Shown here piece by piece: positions 1 to 8,730 of a DNA stretch of 64,000 nt (its first letter is position 1; every line of letters begins with the position of its first letter). The notes beneath the pieces were generated by a model that was not told the DNA's origin, searched no databases, and saw nothing but the letters and a program-made list of their open reading frames with translations. The position numbers and the translations under genes are program-made. The stretch comes from Anthocerotibacter panamensis C109 (GTDB lineage Bacteria > Cyanobacteriota > Cyanobacteriia > Gloeobacterales > Anthocerotibacteraceae). The DNA lies in the NCBI RefSeq assembly GCF_018389385.1, contig NZ_CP062698.1:2235501-2299500 (forward strand), written 5' to 3'.

Positions 1-30
1 GTTAGGCATACGCGTGGGGAGGACGTGAAC

Positions 31-1038
31 TTATTCGTCCGACTTGGAGCGCTTGCGCCCACTCATAGCCGTGCTAGCCGTAGCCCGGTAGGTGTCTGCT
101 AACTCTTCCCAGTTCTCATCGGCATCAAGACCTTCGAGGTCTTCGACATCCCCAAAGATATCCTCCCCTTCTTTGGTCAGCAGAGTAGCAGCCTGATACT
201 GCTCTGTAGCTTCCTTGAAGAGGCCCTGACGCGTGTAGAGGTCTCCCATCAGCTTGTGCTGGGCTGGTGCGACGCGGGAGGTCTGGGGCAGGGCTTTGAG
301 TTCCGCTTCGGCTTCTTCGAACTTGTCCGCGTTGATGAGCGCTTCGATCAGACCCAAACGGACATTAGCTTTGACCTCAGGGTTCATCTTGATAGCTGCA
401 GCAAACGCTTCGCTGGCCTCGATGTACTGCTTCTGGTCCAGGTACATCCGCCCGAGACGAGCATAGGTGTTGGGATTTTTGGATTCGTTGGAGGACATAG
501 AAGTCTTGAGTTCCGCTGCGGCTTCAGCCGTTTTGCCCAACTTGGCATAAGCTTGCGCGAGACGCTGATGGGCGGAGGCGAGTCCAGGCTCTAGGCGCAG
601 GGCTTTCTTGAACTGTAAGATGGCCTCTTCGTACTCCTCTTGCTGCAACAGTACCTGACCACTACCCACATACGCGGAGACCGATTTGGGGTCTAGCGTG
701 AGCGTGCTCTGAAAATATTCCTGAGCTTTGGTCAGATTGCCTTGCTTGGCGTAGAGCTTTGCGGCCTTTAGGGTCGCTTGGGGCTTCATCGGATCGAGGC
801 GCATGGCCTCTTCAAAATGGGCCAAGGCCCCATCGTAATTCTTCTTTTTGAGAAGAATCGTACCCATGGCGGTATGTGCCCGGAAAGAACCAGGATTGTT
901 TAACAGAACGGCTTCAAATTCTGCTTGCGCCTCATCCAGGCGTCCTTCGCGGGCCAAAGCAGCACCCATCTGGATGCGGCCCATCTCATCTTTGCCCAGT
1001 TTTTTGACTTTTGGGGTGAATTTTGCAGAAGTGGCCAT
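31..1038 (-). CDS. TPR-repeat protein
   Basis: A 335-residue soluble protein built almost wholly of tetratricopeptide repeats between about residues 15 and 290. Each repeat shows the usual pattern, with small residues at helix positions 8 and 20 and Pro near the end (e.g. ALAHFEEAMRLDPMKPQA, AILQFKKALRLEPGLASA). A short acidic, then basic Ser-rich tail follows (residues 290-335). There is no signal peptide or membrane segment, so it is probably a cytoplasmic scaffold. The start is supported by AGGAGA about 8 bases upstream of the ATG. The specific partner cannot be inferred. The upstream neighbour is divergent. Confidence 0.85.
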   Translation of the reverse strand: MATSAKFTPKVKKLGKDEMGRIQMGAALAREGRLDEAQAEFEAVLLNNPGSFRAHTAMGTILLKKKNYDGALAHFEEAMRLDPMKPQATLKAAKLYAKQGNLTKAQEYFQSTLTLDPKSVSAYVGSGQVLLQQEEYEEAILQFKKALRLEPGLASAHQRLAQAYAKLGKTAEAAAELKTSMSSNESKNPNTYARLGRMYLDQKQYIEASEAFAAAIKMNPEVKANVRLGLIEALINADKFEEAEAELKALPQTSRVAPAQHKLMGDLYTRQGLFKEATEQYQAATLLTKEGEDIFGDVEDLEGLDADENWEELADTYRATASTAMSGRKRSKSDE

Positions 1039-1290
1039 CGATCTTTCTCCTGATAGGAGCGCGTAACGACGGGATTATCCCACACTCATCCAGGAGGGTC
1101 AATGTAAACGATCATTCTTAACACAAAGCTCGCGCAACCGTGCTGATTGCAATTGTAATTGTTGTTAAATATATTCAAAATATATTAAAAACGCATTCTG
1201 ATTCAAATCGAGGAATAAAGTATCGTAGCTTGTGGCATTTTGGTGGGGTATATCTATAATGTGTTCCAAAGCCTGCGCACCCCTGCCGCC

Positions 1291-2913
1291 ATGTACAAGC
1301 CTGAGCAAAGCTACTTCCGCAAGGATCTGGTCGTAACCCAGACCATGAATAAGAAAAACCAGACCAAGATCTATCTGGTCAAAGACCCTGCCTCGGGCCA
1401 GACCTTTGAGTTTGGGGAGGAAGAATACTTCTTGTGTCAGTCTATGGACGGCACCGCTACACCCCAGCAGATAGCCCAAGCTTTTGAACGGCGGTTTGGT
1501 TTTACCCTGACCCGCGATGACCTCAACGAATTCTCCCGTCAGATTGCCGGTTTGGGATTACTCAAGCGACACGATGCAGAAAAGGTTGTTGCAGCGGTCC
1601 CCGAAGCAGTCCTCCCACCGCCACCTACCCTCCAGCCCTCCCCCGAACCGGCCCCGCCCGAAGCGGTGACAAGCCCTCCACCGGCGGATCTGGTATCCAC
1701 CAACGGCAACGGTCAGAAGCCCACCCGACGCAATACCCGCCACGAAGAACGCACGGTCCAACAAATCCCTCCGCCTCCTGAAGACCCTGGTGAAAAAAAA
1801 TCATGGCTGGGCAATTTAGGCCCAATTGCCATCTTCCTGGGTATCGCCGTAGTTCTCGCCCTGCCCTATCCCTACCGTCCTGGAGGACAGATAACCCTCC
1901 TGCCGCCGCGACAACAGGTCATCCAGGCCCCAGTCTCAGGCAAGGTGGACAAAGTTTTTTACAAGGGGGCTGATGGCCGTTGGATCAAGAAAGATACCAC
2001 CCTTGCGGTAATGGAGACCGTAGATCTGGAGAACACCGTTCTCACCTTGAAGGAGAGTGTCAACAATGCTCAGGCGAATCTGAACAAACTCCTCAACACC
2101 CCGTTACCCGAACAGGTAGCCGTCGCCCAGAAGAATGCCGAGGTCGCAAGCCAACAAGTCGAAGTGGTCCGTCAGCAGATGGAGGGAGCCAAAGCCCAAG
2201 CGCTGCTGAGTGCCCAGGAAGCTACCCGCTACGAAATGCTCTTCAAAGAGGGAGCCTACGCCGAGGCGCTCTATCAAGAGGCCAAGACCAAAGCTGACGT
2301 AGACCGCATCAATGTCGAAGCGCTCAAGAATAACCTCGCCGCCGCCCAAAAATCCCTCGAACAGGCCCAGGCCAGCTTCACGCTTTTACTAGCCGGTCCC
2401 CACCCTCAGGACATTGTGGCAGCTCGTGCCCAACTGCGCGGCCAAGAGCAGCAGTTAAAGTTTCAAAAAGAGGAGATGCAGCGAGCCAATCTGGTTATGC
2501 CCATTGACGGACGGCTGGTTACGAGTTATCTGGAGTCCAAGATTGGCACCTACCTGAACCAGGGCATGACCTTTGCCATAGCCGAGGATGACCGCAATAT
2601 CCTAGGCGAGGTACAAGTGCCTGAGTACGATGCCGAATTGATCAAGCCGGGAGCCAAGGTGGAGGTAAAACTCCTCGCCTATTCCAGTACTCCTATCACC
2701 GGGCAGGTGGTTACGGTCGAACCCGCGACCACCACAGCCAGCTTCGGTCAAGTCATTAAAGTTGTGGTAAAGATCCCCAATACGAAGCGGGTCCTCAAGC
2801 AAGGCATGACGGGCTACGCCAAGATGGCGGGCACGACCAAACCCGTCCTGCTCGCTTTTACACAACCTATTGTTCGCTTTGTGTTAGTGGAGATGTGGTC
2901 CTGGATCCCCTGA
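1291..2913 (+). CDS. HlyD/membrane-fusion protein with N-terminal PqqD-like domain
   Basis: Residues 1-85 resemble a PqqD-like fold (FRKDLVVTQ, then a two-helix region ending in GLGLLKRHD). A Pro-rich linker of about 90 residues follows, then one transmembrane helix (GPIAIFLGIAVVLALPYPY). After that comes a periplasmic adaptor: a lipoyl-like half (VIQAPVSGKVDKVF), a long coiled-coil hairpin rich in Ala/Gln/Glu, the second lipoyl half and beta-barrel domains. This architecture is known from membrane-fusion partners of ABC or RND exporters and from peptide-maturation export systems. No transporter gene is adjacent, so the substrate is unknown. Start choice: ATG 1291 is preferred because it lies just before the conserved FRKDLV. 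In-frame TTG 1240 and GTG 1261 are possible, and none has a strong ribosome-binding site. Confidence 0.75.
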   Translation: MYKPEQSYFRKDLVVTQTMNKKNQTKIYLVKDPASGQTFEFGEEEYFLCQSMDGTATPQQIAQAFERRFGFTLTRDDLNEFSRQIAGLGLLKRHDAEKVVAAVPEAVLPPPPTLQPSPEPAPPEAVTSPPPADLVSTNGNGQKPTRRNTRHEERTVQQIPPPPEDPGEKKSWLGNLGPIAIFLGIAVVLALPYPYRPGGQITLLPPRQQVIQAPVSGKVDKVFYKGADGRWIKKDTTLAVMETVDLENTVLTLKESVNNAQANLNKLLNTPLPEQVAVAQKNAEVASQQVEVVRQQMEGAKAQALLSAQEATRYEMLFKEGAYAEALYQEAKTKADVDRINVEALKNNLAAAQKSLEQAQASFTLLLAGPHPQDIVAARAQLRGQEQQLKFQKEEMQRANLVMPIDGRLVTSYLESKIGTYLNQGMTFAIAEDDRNILGEVQVPEYDAELIKPGAKVEVKLLAYSSTPITGQVVTVEPATTTASFGQVIKVVVKIPNTKRVLKQGMTGYAKMAGTTKPVLLAFTQPIVRFVLVEMWSWIP

Positions 2914-2920
2914 TGCTGCT

Positions 2921-4114
2921 CTATCGAGTGCGCGTGAGGCTGATTTGGGTTGGCAAGGTGTAGTAAGCAGGCAGGTCACCCGTGGGCAGGATGGTCACGC
3001 CGAAGCTATAGCTGCGGTCAGGATGGATGTCTGCAATTCCTTGCACTTCTATTGTGATCCGGGTGCCGGGAGGGGCGGGGTTCTTGAGCGTAATCGTATA
3101 TTGTTGGCCTTCCTGCACGATGTGCTCGGGCACAATAGGTCTTTGGTCCACCAGCAGGCGCACTTCCTCAGGCGCAACCGGGGTCAGCTCAGGAGGAAAT
3201 TCCAACAGCATTTGGCCGATGGCTTGACCCGCCTCCGTCGGCAGGTCCGCCACGATCCGGTAGGTTGCAGGAATAGAGGCTGTCGCTTTGCCCTCCATGG
3301 CGTCCAGCCGCCGACTAAGACCCGTGAGTTCTTGCTTGAAATCAGCTAAGAGTTGGCGCATTGCCACAAGGTCATCGCGGGTAACTTGCCCCGAGGCATT
3401 AGCAAAAGACTCAAAAACTTTTGACAAGGCCGTATTCAATCCAGCAGCAAACTCATCCCGGCTCACAGGACGATCTCCGCGGAAAGTCCCATCTGGGTAG
3501 CCTTGGAGGACTCCCCGTTCTTTGAGTGAACGCATGGCTTGATAGGCCCAACTCTCGGGGTCTACCTTTTGGTCTTGGGTCAGCGTCGTTTGGGTGATCC
3601 GTGGGGTGGCTTGTGGGTTAAAAAAAGTCGGGACTCTTAGCGCAAAACGCTCGGCGGAAGGTTCTGGCTTCTGCTCAACTTGGGGCTGGGTTGGTTTTTG
3701 CCGGGGTGGGCGTGGTTGGGGGAGCGGCGGCGCTATGCCCGCAATGGCGATCTGTTGAAAATAGTCTTTGAGGGGGATCCGTCCCGTTGCCATGGCAAGC
3801 AGTAGCGGCGTGGGTATGGAGGTATGCCAGGGATGGGATTGGACCTCTAGGAGTCCTCGAAATTCCGGGCGAAAACGCATGACCAGCAAAGCTGCCTGAG
3901 TGGAGGTTTTTTGAAATAGCGATTTATATGCTGGACCGCCTTTTTGGGCTACAAGCCGCCATTGCTCAGCCTGTCCTGCAAAAAGTCGATAGGGTCCATA
4001 ACTCCCCAAGCGCACATCCTGGTCGAGGGAGCGCATCACCGCATCATCGCTGATCCCGGCTCTGACCGGAGCCAGCAGCAATAAACCAAGACCCAGCACC
4101 CAGAATCTACGCAT
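2921..4114 (-). CDS. SLH-domain protein with DUF2808-like C-terminus
   Basis: About 397 residues. A signal peptide (RRFWVLGLGLLLLAPVRA) is followed by an N-terminal region of unknown function and a Pro/Gln-rich linker (about 130-155). One S-layer homology motif follows (WAYQAMRSLKERGVLQGYPD, then GDRPVSRDEFAAGLN), then a short coiled coil (FKQELTGLSRRLDAMEGK). The C-terminal beta-rich domain resembles cyanobacterial DUF2808. In cyanobacteria SLH domains tether the outer membrane to peptidoglycan-linked polymers, so an envelope role is likely. GTG 4117 and ATG 4114 are adjacent start options without a clear ribosome-binding site. The stop lies 8 bases from the stop of the membrane-fusion gene (tail to tail). 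Confidence 0.75.
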   Translation of the reverse strand: MRRFWVLGLGLLLLAPVRAGISDDAVMRSLDQDVRLGSYGPYRLFAGQAEQWRLVAQKGGPAYKSLFQKTSTQAALLVMRFRPEFRGLLEVQSHPWHTSIPTPLLLAMATGRIPLKDYFQQIAIAGIAPPLPQPRPPRQKPTQPQVEQKPEPSAERFALRVPTFFNPQATPRITQTTLTQDQKVDPESWAYQAMRSLKERGVLQGYPDGTFRGDRPVSRDEFAAGLNTALSKVFESFANASGQVTRDDLVAMRQLLADFKQELTGLSRRLDAMEGKATASIPATYRIVADLPTEAGQAIGQMLLEFPPELTPVAPEEVRLLVDQRPIVPEHIVQEGQQYTITLKNPAPPGTRITIEVQGIADIHPDRSYSFGVTILPTGDLPAYYTLPTQISLTRTR

Positions 4115-4166
4115 CACCCGACTTCAGACAGGGCCCAGCCTACCGCAACCTGTGCAGGACGTCATT

Positions 4167-4529
4167 TCAGGTCCACTCCAGGGCACCTTTACGCCACGCA
4201 TAGACCAGACCGATGACCAGGATAGCGATAAAAACCAGCGCTTCGAGAAATGCCAGGAGCCCCACTTTATCGAAGGCTACCGCCCAAGGATAAAGAAAGA
4301 CGGTCTCCACATCGAAGATCACGAAAGCTAGGGCAAACATATAGTAGCGGATGTTGAACTGAATCCAGCTATCCCCCCTCGGCTCAATTCCTGATTCGTA
4401 GGTCGTCCGGCGGAAGGCACCCCCCACTTTGGGCCGGAAAAAGAACGACAGGACCAGTGCAATAATGGGGACCAGGGCTGAGACACCAAGGAAGACTAGC
4501 AAGTATTCGTAGCCGGACAGAACAAACAT
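4167..4529 (-). CDS. ndhC: NAD(P)H-quinone oxidoreductase subunit 3
   Basis: A subunit of the NDH-1 complex that moves electrons from ferredoxin to plastoquinone in respiration and cyclic photosynthetic flow. The 120-residue product has three transmembrane helices. The conserved loop [20 protein letters not shown] and [13 protein letters not shown] identify NdhC/NuoA. The start at 4529 ([13 protein letters not shown]) gives exactly the usual family length; a longer in-frame extension to 4628 would overlap the divergent helicase gene and is rejected. In most cyanobacteria ndhC is followed by ndhK and ndhJ. Here the downstream gene is the SLH protein, so the cluster is split. Confidence 0.93.
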   Translation of the reverse strand: MFVLSGYEYLLVFLGVSALVPIIALVLSFFFRPKVGGAFRRTTYESGIEPRGDSWIQFNIRYYMFALAFVIFDVETVFLYPWAVAFDKVGLLAFLEALVFIAILVIGLVYAWRKGALEWT

Positions 4530-4614
4530 GCACGCACCGCTCAGGCTACCTGTCATCTTATCACCGGCAGTCCTACCCACCTGTATGATTTGAAAAGTTT
4601 GACCGGCCTGACCC

Positions 4615-6696
4615 ATGTCCGAACGCACCGACCAAGACCACTTTCTCCAGCATTATCAGGGGGGCTATATCGGGCTGACTGCGACTCCGGGCGCGGGCAA
4701 AACTACCCTGCTGGTACGGTTGATCCATCAGCTTTTAGCGCAAGGGGTCCCGATCGAGCATCTGCTGGTCCTCTCCTATACCCGCGCGGCGAGCTTCAAC
4801 TTCCGGGAGCGGCTGTTGGCTGCACACCCCCAATTGCAGGCATCGAGCTTGGAGAATATTTGCACAATCCACAGTTGCGCCTACCGCCTGATCCGACCTC
4901 ACCTCACGCGTTGGGGCTACGCTGACCGCCCCTTGACGCCTATTCTCACCTTCCAAAAAAAGAGCATCATTGAGGAACTGGTCAACACCTGGCTCCCCGG
5001 ACGAGAGCGCGAATGGCAACAGTTCCTGGTACCGGGCTGCACCCCGGATGCCATCCGCGCTTGGCAGCTCAAACTAGTGGATCTAGCCGAAGAAGGGATC
5101 AGTCTCGCTAAACAACAACAGATTTCCGCTACGCAACTCCAAGAACTTAAGGAGCGTTATCCCGACCGCTTCTTTTTAAGCCTGACCAGCGCTGTCTATA
5201 CCGCCTACCAGAGTCGCCTGCGGTCCTTGAACCTACTCGACTTCGATGACATGGTCAACCTCGCCATACAACTGTTAGAACAAGATGAAACCGTGCGCCA
5301 GACCTGGCAGAGCACCTACTACTATCTGCTGGAGGACGAAGCCCAGGACTCGACGCGTGCCCAGCACAAACTCCTGAGCCTCCTAGCTGGTCCTACCGGC
5401 AATTGGATCAGAGTCGGCGACCCCAACCAAGCAATCTTCTCCTCTTTCACCGCAGCGGACCCCCGTTATCTGGTGGATTTTTGCCAGGAATATGAGCACT
5501 ACACCCTCACTCAAGCGGGGCGGTCGGTCGAGCCTGTGATCGAGATGGCTAACTGGTTTCTAGAGCAAGTGTACCAACGTCATCCCCATCCCACTGCGCG
5601 GCAGGCGTTCTTTCGTCAGTTTATCCGTCCGACCGGAACCAATCCCCAACCGACCCCCCACAGCCAGCCCCGGATCTGGGCGGTCAGGGACCGGGTGACG
5701 GAGCATCGTCAGGTCTTAGAGAAAGCTGTCCGCTATCTCAAAGCGTACCCAGACCATTCGTTGGGAGTCCTCGCCTTCTCGCACAAAAGCTTAGATGAAC
5801 TGGCAGGAGTGCTTCAGCAATGGGAAATGCCCTTTATTGACCGCCGTCAGGGGAGCGCTGGAGATTTTTTTAAACGGCTTATCGCCGTGGTGCGTTGGGT
5901 CTACGACCCGCTCTTGCCCGCCCGCGACCTGTGGCTCCACTTGGGGCAATTTGAGCATAAACCGCTAGTCCTTGGACTTTTTAACCAGCTATCCCCTATC
6001 GACTGGCTCGACGGGAAAGAGCCCTGGCACCATCTACCCCAATGGAAACGCCTAGGCATCGCCGACCGCAAAGAGTTCAGCCGCCTCACCGGAGCCCTAC
6101 ACGCACTCTATCGCCAACGCGGAGCACCGCTGGTGGAATTTTGGCTAGAGGCTGCTCGTCTAGTAGACCCTTCACCGCAAGCGGTGGCGACCGCTGAACA
6201 TTTGGCGCTTGCTATCATCGATTCTGGGCAGGCTAGGACCCTGCCGCAGTTGATGCAGTTTCTCAATGGGCAGAAGGGCCGGGAATTTTTGCTGCGTTGG
6301 AGTGCGCTCACCCCGGATGAGGGAGCGGAGGTCAAGGGTCAGATTGAGCTGTGCACGCTCCACTCTGCCAAGGGCCGCGAGTGGGACGGGGTCTTTATCG
6401 TGGGCGTGACGGACTTTTGGTTCCCGACCGACCATGAGGGGACTTTTCAAGGACAGCTCGAGTACGTGACCATTTACCCTCAGGCGCAACTCAAGTCGGA
6501 ATTTTATTTGGACGAACCGGATACAGCAGCGATGGATTTCGCCGCAAGAGTCAAGGACGACATTATTACCGAGCGCCTGCGCCTCTTGTATGTGGGCCTC
6601 ACCCGCCCCCGCTATTACCTCAGCCTCAGCAGCCACGGGCAACCCGCCCAAGTCTTTCAATGGCTTCAGGAAGCCTTCGCCCCTAGGGACTCCTAG
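4615..6696 (+). CDS. UvrD/Rep-family (SF1) DNA helicase
   Basis: A 693-residue superfamily 1 helicase. Walker A is TPGAGKTT at 24-31, motif II LEDEAQD at about 239-245, motif [15 protein letters not shown] at about 267-278. Motif V is [14 protein letters not shown] and motif VI is [12 protein letters not shown] near the C-terminus. These are the ATPase and translocation motifs of UvrD/PcrA/Rep proteins, which act in repair and replication restart. It is shorter than typical UvrD and diverges in the 2B region. The gene is divergent from ndhC with 85 bases between the start codons. It is next to the defence island but oriented towards it, tail to tail, so membership in the island is not supported. 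Confidence 0.88.
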   Translation: MSERTDQDHFLQHYQGGYIGLTATPGAGKTTLLVRLIHQLLAQGVPIEHLLVLSYTRAASFNFRERLLAAHPQLQASSLENICTIHSCAYRLIRPHLTRWGYADRPLTPILTFQKKSIIEELVNTWLPGREREWQQFLVPGCTPDAIRAWQLKLVDLAEEGISLAKQQQISATQLQELKERYPDRFFLSLTSAVYTAYQSRLRSLNLLDFDDMVNLAIQLLEQDETVRQTWQSTYYYLLEDEAQDSTRAQHKLLSLLAGPTGNWIRVGDPNQAIFSSFTAADPRYLVDFCQEYEHYTLTQAGRSVEPVIEMANWFLEQVYQRHPHPTARQAFFRQFIRPTGTNPQPTPHSQPRIWAVRDRVTEHRQVLEKAVRYLKAYPDHSLGVLAFSHKSLDELAGVLQQWEMPFIDRRQGSAGDFFKRLIAVVRWVYDPLLPARDLWLHLGQFEHKPLVLGLFNQLSPIDWLDGKEPWHHLPQWKRLGIADRKEFSRLTGALHALYRQRGAPLVEFWLEAARLVDPSPQAVATAEHLALAIIDSGQARTLPQLMQFLNGQKGREFLLRWSALTPDEGAEVKGQIELCTLHSAKGREWDGVFIVGVTDFWFPTDHEGTFQGQLEYVTIYPQAQLKSEFYLDEPDTAAMDFAARVKDDIITERLRLLYVGLTRPRYYLSLSSHGQPAQVFQWLQEAFAPRDS

Positions 6697-6768
6697 AGTA
6701 AGAAGGGCCGCTTCCCCACTTGAGCGCAGGAAGGGTTGCTCAATATTTGCTCCGCCGGGGCTGCCTTG

Positions 6769-8310
6769 TTATTTGGGTTCATTCCCGCCTTTTCTTGGTC
6801 GACTCCGTTGCTGGGAACGAAGAAGTTTTACCTTGTAAGGATCGGCATCCTTACGCCAAATAATTCGGTGGCCCTGGAGTTGGGCACAGTGTCCCTCTAA
6901 ACAACGCTCCCAGCCATCACGAGTACCAATAGTGCGGGTCTCATCGAGTAGACCCCACGCTTCTTCTTGGCGAGTAAGACGGGCGAACTTATCATAGTTA
7001 GGGTAATTGGGGGTAATGAACGTCTCTTTACGGTGCAAAATCGGGGGGTTATCCCGGTTGTCGTAGTCGCGATAGCTTACTTTCAAGTCTCTAAGGTCAA
7101 GTTGCATACTGGTCTGAAGCGCCGGATGGGGCTCTGTATCGAAATCGGGATAGAAGAGATAACTAATTTTGGGTTGGTCGGTGTGAAATTTGATGAGGGT
7201 GGCTCCGTCCATGCGGCCAATGGTGCGGCTGGCGCAGCCTTCATAGAGTCTGAGGAGCGGGTCTAAATCTTCTAGGGCTGAAACGTGTATGTAGAGAGCT
7301 GTGGGGAGGTGTTTCCCGATAGGGCTCTTTTTGCAGCAACCTGCCACGATACCCGGTTGACCTAGACTAAAGAGCAGGGCATCGGCTTGTTCACAGGCTT
7401 GTTTGTAGTTTCCTAGGAGGGCTTTGAGGTCGTTTTGGACTTCGGACGTGAGATCGCGCAACTTTGGGCGGTGACCAAACTGGCTGAGAGCAAGGTAGAC
7501 CAATAAATCCTGGCGGCGGGTTTCGGTGATGGCCTCCCATTCCTGTTTATTGGTAGCTTGTTGGATGAGTTGGAAGGCGCGGATGAGGGTAGAGAATTCC
7601 TTGAGGATTGGTTCTTGGGCGGGGAGTTCGCCCTTGAGGGGGAGACGGCCCCGCTCGGTCACGAATTCCATTAAGGGCGTAAGCAGTTCCTGGTAGTCCT
7701 CGAAGGTTTTGACGGGGATGCGGATGCGCGGAGTATTCAAACGAGAATGGAAACGGCGGGCTTTAAAGATTTGGGCTTGAGTTTCATCCCGAAAGACAAA
7801 ATAAATGCCTAGAGCAACGGGAACAGCGTCTACTCCAAGAACCTGATCGATATAATTTTTAAGTTCTTGTTGGTCATAGTATTTTTGAAAAGTATTGCGG
7901 CTGGTGACGATGCCATCTCCGTAGGCAATGGGGCGGGCGCTTTGGTCGGCAATGAGTACCTGAGCGGCGACGATCAGCATTTTTTGGGCAAGATCCCAGG
8001 CACAGAGGAGGGCTTCGCGGCGTTCGGATTGGTTCTCGATAACATTGATGACATAGCCTAAGTTGACAATATCGGCAGGAGTGCAGGGGGTTTCGGGATG
8101 GTAATAGGGATCCCAACCGGAGCAGGTGAAGCCCCGATGCGCCATACGGTGAATATCTCCACCATAACCACAGCCATAGTCAAAAAAGGTGATTTCGGGG
8201 TGAAAAAGATTGGCCTCCAACGCCAAACGGACGGGACGGGATAAATCGGTGCGGACCAGGGCGGCGCGGTGGCGGTCAATAGTAAATGGGCCAATAGAAG
8301 GCGAAACCAT
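6769..8310 (-). CDS. DNA phosphorothioation-associated putative methyltransferase
   Basis: A 513-residue protein matching the family described as Dnd-associated putative methyltransferase. The N-terminus reads IDRHRAALVRTDLSRP, followed by a SAM-binding motif FDYGCGYGGDIHRM and the conserved GWDPYYHP and VNLGYVINVIE stretches (about residues 45-105). The remaining 350 residues have no recognisable catalytic motif. The family is known to co-occur with dnd genes, but its substrate is not established. It is the last gene of the dndC-dndD-dndE operon, starting 5 bases after the dndE stop, so it is co-transcribed with the modification genes. Confidence 0.85.
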   Translation of the reverse strand: MVSPSIGPFTIDRHRAALVRTDLSRPVRLALEANLFHPEITFFDYGCGYGGDIHRMAHRGFTCSGWDPYYHPETPCTPADIVNLGYVINVIENQSERREALLCAWDLAQKMLIVAAQVLIADQSARPIAYGDGIVTSRNTFQKYYDQQELKNYIDQVLGVDAVPVALGIYFVFRDETQAQIFKARRFHSRLNTPRIRIPVKTFEDYQELLTPLMEFVTERGRLPLKGELPAQEPILKEFSTLIRAFQLIQQATNKQEWEAITETRRQDLLVYLALSQFGHRPKLRDLTSEVQNDLKALLGNYKQACEQADALLFSLGQPGIVAGCCKKSPIGKHLPTALYIHVSALEDLDPLLRLYEGCASRTIGRMDGATLIKFHTDQPKISYLFYPDFDTEPHPALQTSMQLDLRDLKVSYRDYDNRDNPPILHRKETFITPNYPNYDKFARLTRQEEAWGLLDETRTIGTRDGWERCLEGHCAQLQGHRIIWRKDADPYKVKLLRSQQRSRPRKGGNEPK

Positions 8311-8315
8311 TAGAA

Positions 8316-8720
8316 CTATTTACCAAGAGTTGTTGGTTGTCGTAGGGCAAGCTCAATCAAGCTTTCAATGTTTCTGAGGTTGGTATCTCCTGCTAAATAA
8401 CTGATCCCTCTATGGAGATGGAGTCGAAATTGAAGTGCCAGTGTTTCATGATCAGTACCAAGTCCGTCTTTATAGCATCTCTGCTTAAGTGCCAATATCA
8501 AAAAATCAGCAATATCACCCCCAAAAACACTCCAGGTCATCTCAAGATTACTATCGGCTGGGATAGTGAGGGGAAGGGGTCTTGTTGGCTCAGATAGTGA
8601 GTAGCAAAAAGCCCAACGACATAAGATATTCCACTGCTTAATATGGGTAACTCGTTTTAAGCGACTCAGTTGGTCTTTAGCTGTTCGGGAGAGACGAATT
8701 CTTTCAACTGGTGTTTCCAT
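8316..8720 (-). CDS. dndE: DNA sulfur modification protein DndE
   Basis: A small 134-residue Dnd component. DndE proteins are reported to bind nicked DNA and are required for phosphorothioate formation with DndC and DndD. Family-like features are the N-terminal VERIRLSRTAKDQLSRLKR, the WNILCRWAFCYSL helix, TWSVFGGD and the His-containing C-terminal helix LHLHRGISYL. Start 8720 is chosen because GAGGAA sits 6 bases upstream of that ATG, and an upstream extension would overlap dndD. It begins 10 bases after the dndD stop and ends 5 bases before the methyltransferase start. Confidence 0.87.
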   Translation of the reverse strand: METPVERIRLSRTAKDQLSRLKRVTHIKQWNILCRWAFCYSLSEPTRPLPLTIPADSNLEMTWSVFGGDIADFLILALKQRCYKDGLGTDHETLALQFRLHLHRGISYLAGDTNLRNIESLIELALRQPTTLGK

Positions 8721-8730
8721 TATTTTTTCC

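Noticed and set aside
1165-1479. 104-codon minus-strand frame over the start of the membrane-fusion gene
   Set aside because: Overlaps coding sequence with PqqD-like similarity on the other strand; no ribosome-binding site or family.
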